A stretch of DNA of 43,445 bases from Stentor coeruleus (Eukaryota > Ciliophora > Heterotrichea > Heterotrichida > Stentoridae): assembly GCA_001970955.1 (NCBI GenBank), contig MPUH01000602.1, positions 1 to 43,445 on the forward strand, read 5' to 3'. The notes under the pieces were generated by a model, which had not been told where the DNA came from, ran no database searches, and saw only the letters and a program-made list of their open reading frames with translations. The first letter of the stretch is position 1; each line of letters starts with the position of its first letter. Positions 40,700 through 43,445 of this stretch are shown here, piece by piece. The position numbers were made by a program, and so were the translations under genes.

Positions 40700-40861
40700 A
40701 TGTTCAGAGATATATTGAAGATGCCTATTAGGAGAGCTAGCAGACCTGATTTTTGGATGTGCTCAAGCCGTCTAAATGAGGCAGTGAAAATCAACACTAA
40801 GCCTTATATCAAGCTATCAACCCTTCATCCTCTGAAGCCCTCAGTCCCTTTGAAGAAATAG
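40700..40861 (+). CDS. Small basic protein, possibly mitochondrial (53 aa)
   Basis: An ATG-to-TAG frame reads MFRDILKMPIRRASRPDFWM and ends HPLKPSVPLKK. It stands out from very AT-rich surroundings by its GC content and use of Arg, Pro and Ser codons. A second in-frame ATG at 40721 may be the start. The Arg-rich N-terminus without acidic residues after residue 4 could be a mitochondrial presequence, or the protein a tiny organellar ribosomal or respiratory-complex subunit. No family recognised. Confidence 0.5.
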   Translation: MFRDILKMPIRRASRPDFWMCSSRLNEAVKINTKPYIKLSTLHPLKPSVPLKK

Positions 40862-41647
40862 CATGATAATAATAATAAAATTAGTTTTTTTTAATTCTTA
40901 TCCTTCAAGCATTATCAAAAAGAATTTCAGTTAATCTTCTAAGAGCTGGAACTTTAATTAGTCTTACTCTACAGTAAATCTTTGACAACTTAATATATCA
41001 TATCTAAATTTTTTACAAAACGCTTGCTAAAGCTTAAAGATTAACTAAATTAATTTCTTATCACTGCAATAAATTTAGCATTTTCTGATTCGAATTGAGC
41101 ATTTAGCCTATGAAATTAAATCAAACCTTTTGCATTTTTTTTTCAAATCATATAAAAGTATTTTTAATCATTAAGACTAAGTGTAATAATTTTATTTATT
41201 TTCTCTCATTATTCTATTAGTTTCTCTTGTCTCTATTTTTCATTTATTTTTTCTTCAGAGATTCGTCCTCAAACATGCATATCGAACTTTAAAAGTGTAT
41301 CAATCAAATTTTATACTCAAACCTTTTTAACACATCTTTAGTATTATATGCACAAAAATATAGCAAAAGCCTGAACATATATCAAATGCAATAAGCATTA
41401 GAATAAAATTAATGATGCATGATAATTTATAATTTTATTAGCCTCATTCCAATATAAAATTACGAAATCACTAAGATCATTTACAATGAAGCCCATTTAT
41501 CATCAATTTTGATTTTTTTCAATACCTATATAATTTGGGTCTTACGCTATTTTATTGTATGCTAACTTGGTAGGATGCACTATAAATCATACCTATAAAA
41601 CACTTTTTAAGCTTCATCTCCACTTATTTTATATCTAATTTACGTAA
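40862..41647. other. AT-rich gap, possible short relic on the - strand
   Basis: On the - strand about 40990-40905 a frame reads YIKLSKIYCRVRLIKVPALR and ends at TGA, with no start codon or consensus intron. Its first residues resemble PYIKLS of the adjacent + strand ORF, probably by chance. Nothing else was seen. Confidence 0.35.
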
Positions 41648-41974
41648 TTAATCTTGTTTAGTAGGTCTTGAACTCTTGAAATCATTGTAGGCTTTATCAA
41701 ATCCTATAGCCTTAGATAGCTTGATAATAACTTTAGTCCTGTTTCTACTAACACCAGAACGATCTGGCTCTGATACACTGAGAGTGTCGAATTTCTCAAG
41801 AGTAGCATATCCAAGCGAACAAAGCATTTCGGCAGCTCTAATTGCATTTGCTGTAGCATCTCCTAAGGCATGGAGCTCAACACTATTAGTATCCTTAAGT
41901 ATTTCTTTAGAAGCCCCAACATAGGTTGTATAGGGCTTACTCAGACCTACTCTGACTTCTTTATTTCGCTCCAT
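41648..41974 (-). CDS. Alba-domain nucleic-acid-binding protein
   Basis: 108 residues, intronless, TAA stop. The Alba fold is recognisable: EVRVGLSKPYTTYVGASKEI, then VELHALGDATANAIRAAEML, then the beta-hairpin TLSVSEPDRSGVSRNRTKVI followed by IIKLSKAIGF. Eukaryotic Alba proteins include the Rpp20/Rpp25 subunits of RNase P/MRP and stand-alone RNA-binding proteins acting in translation and mRNA storage in protists. The single compact domain without an RGG tail fits the short stand-alone or Rpp20-like type. The stretch SGVSRNR in the hairpin loop is typically in contact with nucleic acid. Confidence 0.88.
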   Translation of the reverse strand: MERNKEVRVGLSKPYTTYVGASKEILKDTNSVELHALGDATANAIRAAEMLCSLGYATLEKFDTLSVSEPDRSGVSRNRTKVIIKLSKAIGFDKAYNDFKSSRPTKQD

Positions 41975-42406
41975 TTATTATCTGAAATTTTTAAGAGGCT
42001 TTACTTTTGCTACCAGACTAAAATGAAAGTGATGCTTATCCTGAATAGAATGGGCGGAATGATTTTTGAGGTTGATACATGAAAAACTTGGCAAATAGTT
42101 ATTTAAAGGGGGTAATATGAATGCATATGAAGTTGATGCCTAATGAATAAAAGATAAACTAATTAGTAAGGAAGTATATAAGAAATTATATTGATGATAA
42201 AACAGTTGTAGTATTTGAGCTAATTTATTTAACTTTCATTCGCATGCTATCCACTAAAAAAATTATTCAAACTATGTGAAGGGTGCAAATCCATATGACG
42301 AAGTTATTATCAGCATATATTATCTAATGTTTTATATTTATTAACATAAAATGAGAATGAATAAACTTGTAGTTAATTGTTTAGGCAATATATATGTATC
42401 TTATTA
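41975..42406. other. Intergenic, no gene recognised
   Basis: Holds the Alba upstream region and the 3' flank of the next reverse gene. A tiny + frame from ATG at 42023 ends at TGA after 19 codons and is unlikely to be real. Confidence 0.35.
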
Positions 42407-42712
42407 TTAAAATAATAAGCAAGCACAAGAATTTCCTTTGGGCGATGCAGGTTCATCATAGCTTATTGGTTCAACTTCAAAAACAGTACAAATAGGTATA
42501 TTTTTTACTTTGTCAGAAAATGTTACCCTAGTAACCCGTTTGACTTGACTAGTAGATGTGCGCTTTATTGCTGTCCTATCAATAGTGCTAGTCGTTTGTC
42601 TTCCAATAGTAGTTTGTGATTTTCTTAATATCCCCTTAAGAGGTGTTCGGCTAGTCTGTAATTCCTCTGGAGAATTGATAGTTGATACGTCTTGCACTTT
42701 AACTGGATCCAT
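42407..42712 (-). CDS. Small PP1-docking protein with a CaaX prenylation box
   Basis: 101 residues, intronless, TAA stop. Two protein-phosphatase-1 docking motifs occur in the canonical order: a SILK-type motif in PLKGILRK ([GS]-I-L-[RK]) and an RVxF motif in VTRVTFSDKV. The same pair occurs in inhibitor-2 and other PP1 regulators. The protein ends NSCACLLF, where CLLF is a CaaX prenylation signal and the Cys two residues upstream could be palmitoylated, suggesting membrane attachment. The middle is Thr/Ser/Arg-rich and probably disordered. It may recruit or inhibit PP1 at a membrane; both motif functions are inferred from consensus only. Confidence 0.75.
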   Translation of the reverse strand: MDPVKVQDVSTINSPEELQTSRTPLKGILRKSQTTIGRQTTSTIDRTAIKRTSTSQVKRVTRVTFSDKVKNIPICTVFEVEPISYDEPASPKGNSCACLLF

Positions 42713-42859
42713 TTATATCAGATAGAAATGACAATTTTTAAGTGTTCAAAATAAAATAATTATCAGTGGGATAATAAGAAAGTTTTTGTATTTAAGTAAG
42801 TATTTGAGTATCTGTGTTATTTGTTTAGAAAAAATATTTTAAAGTTAGGGGATTTATAT

Positions 42860-43445
42860 TTATTTAAGCAGTGACTTCCAGATTTTTGAAAAGTTAGAAA
42901 GCGTTCCTAAAAGTGAACATCAAATTATTAAGTCTTTACAAAAATTTTTTCTCGGGGAAAGAAAAGCTGCTGTCAAACGTTTCTTAGGCCAAACAGGGGA
43001 AAAGGGTTTTTATCAGTTACCTTGTACATATAAAGAATCAGCAAAGTCGCACAAAAAAACCTTTTCTGGAGATTCAACTAGAATATTAGAAGGACTTACA
43101 TCGTTGTGAACAATTTTATTCTCATAAAATATATTATAAGCTTTCATTATGTTATAAAAATAATCTTTAATAAATACAGGAAAACTTGTCTTAGACAGAA
43201 TCTGCCGTTTAATTCATTTCTGTTACCTCAAGTTTTTTGCATCAGGCAAAACCCTCATAATTAATTAATCTAATAGCTAATTTAACTAAATTCGCTTTTT
43301 TTAAAGAAATCTATGATTTTATTCTGCTTTAAAGTCATTATACTTGATCTATCCGCAAATTTTCTATTTTATCACAAAAGTCACCGGAAGGGATTCTGAT
43401 TTTACAAGTCCAAATTGCTTAAGAACTTCTGCAGCTTGAATAGCT
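42860..43445 (-). pseudogene. Decayed protein kinase, continuing past the right edge
   Basis: The - strand shows kinase landmarks: a helix and catalytic loop reading NIFYENKIVHNDVSPSNIL (HND at 43100-43108 in place of HRD), then VFLCDFADSLY (DFA in place of DFG, 43040-43048). After an in-frame TAA there follows a subdomain VIII-IX-like stretch, LSPRKNFCKDLIIWCSLLG, whose Trp position is a TGA. Upstream pieces (NLVKLAIRLINYEGFAWCKK, GDFCDKIENLRIDQ) lie in other frames, so several single-base shifts are needed. No consensus 15-nt intron repairs any break. The copy is therefore almost certainly non-functional. The N-lobe lies partly beyond the window. Confidence 0.7.

Noticed and set aside
1-43445. 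Reading the whole window with UGA = Trp (Blepharisma code)
   Set aside because: In intact genes all Trp codons checked (more than 25 in CK1, AGC kinase, Cache protein and aconitase) are TGG, and CFAP299 ends naturally at TGA. Frames needing TGA as Trp are otherwise broken. Kept as an alternative only.

Overview
The window looks like macronuclear (somatic) DNA from a heterotrich ciliate, most likely Stentor. It is AT-rich and gene-dense. Six introns can be placed with confidence; all are exactly 15 nt, begin GTA, end AG and carry an A at position 10. Several genes belong to ciliary or ciliate-expanded families: CFAP299, a FOR20/CEP20-like LisH protein, a 7TM receptor fused to a PIP kinase, a Cache sensor, and CK1-like and AGC kinases. 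The standard code fits: 15 of 23 genes stop at TAA, 7 at TAG and one at TGA, and every Trp codon checked in intact genes is TGG. Blepharisma (UGA = Trp) is the main alternative.

Layout. 1-2.1 kb: left-edge fragment and a reverse-strand FKP-motif protein. 2.8-4.0 kb: CK1-like kinase. 4.0-7.9 kb: gene-poor stretch with a 78-aa gene and stop-interrupted relic frames. 8.0-13.7 kb: AGC kinase, VPS53 (three exons, reverse) and a Cache-domain membrane protein. 15.2-20.4 kb: FKP-repeat protein, the GPCR-PIP kinase fusion and a small tail-anchored protein. 21.4-25.9 kb: CNNM-type transporter, EF-hand protein, a basic protein sharing a 32-bp divergent promoter with it, and CFAP299. 27.0-29.7 kb: cytosolic aconitase/IRP1-type enzyme. 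30.3-32.4 kb: two unrecognised genes. 32.9-33.8 kb: dead, internally deleted Tigger/pogo DNA transposon. 34.3-36.7 kb: an 804-aa protein built of about eleven RING-like Cys/His units. 37.6-42.7 kb: small secreted acidic protein, mitochondrial OXA1, FOR20-like, a 53-aa ORF, an Alba protein and a small PP1-docking protein with a prenylation box. 42.9 kb to the right edge: decayed protein kinase.

The genes do not form one pathway. Themes are signalling (kinases, phosphoinositide receptor, EF-hand, PP1 docking, Cache), cilia or basal bodies (CFAP299, FOR20-like, perhaps the FKP proteins), membrane traffic (VPS53) and mitochondria (OXA1). Two features cut across genes. The first is a strong strand asymmetry: the sense strand is C/A-rich upstream and at 5' ends and becomes G/T-rich at 3' ends and downstream. 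The second is a set of pseudogene-like relics in the larger gaps, while the annotated genes are intact. Both N characters sit between exact direct repeats and look like assembly joins.
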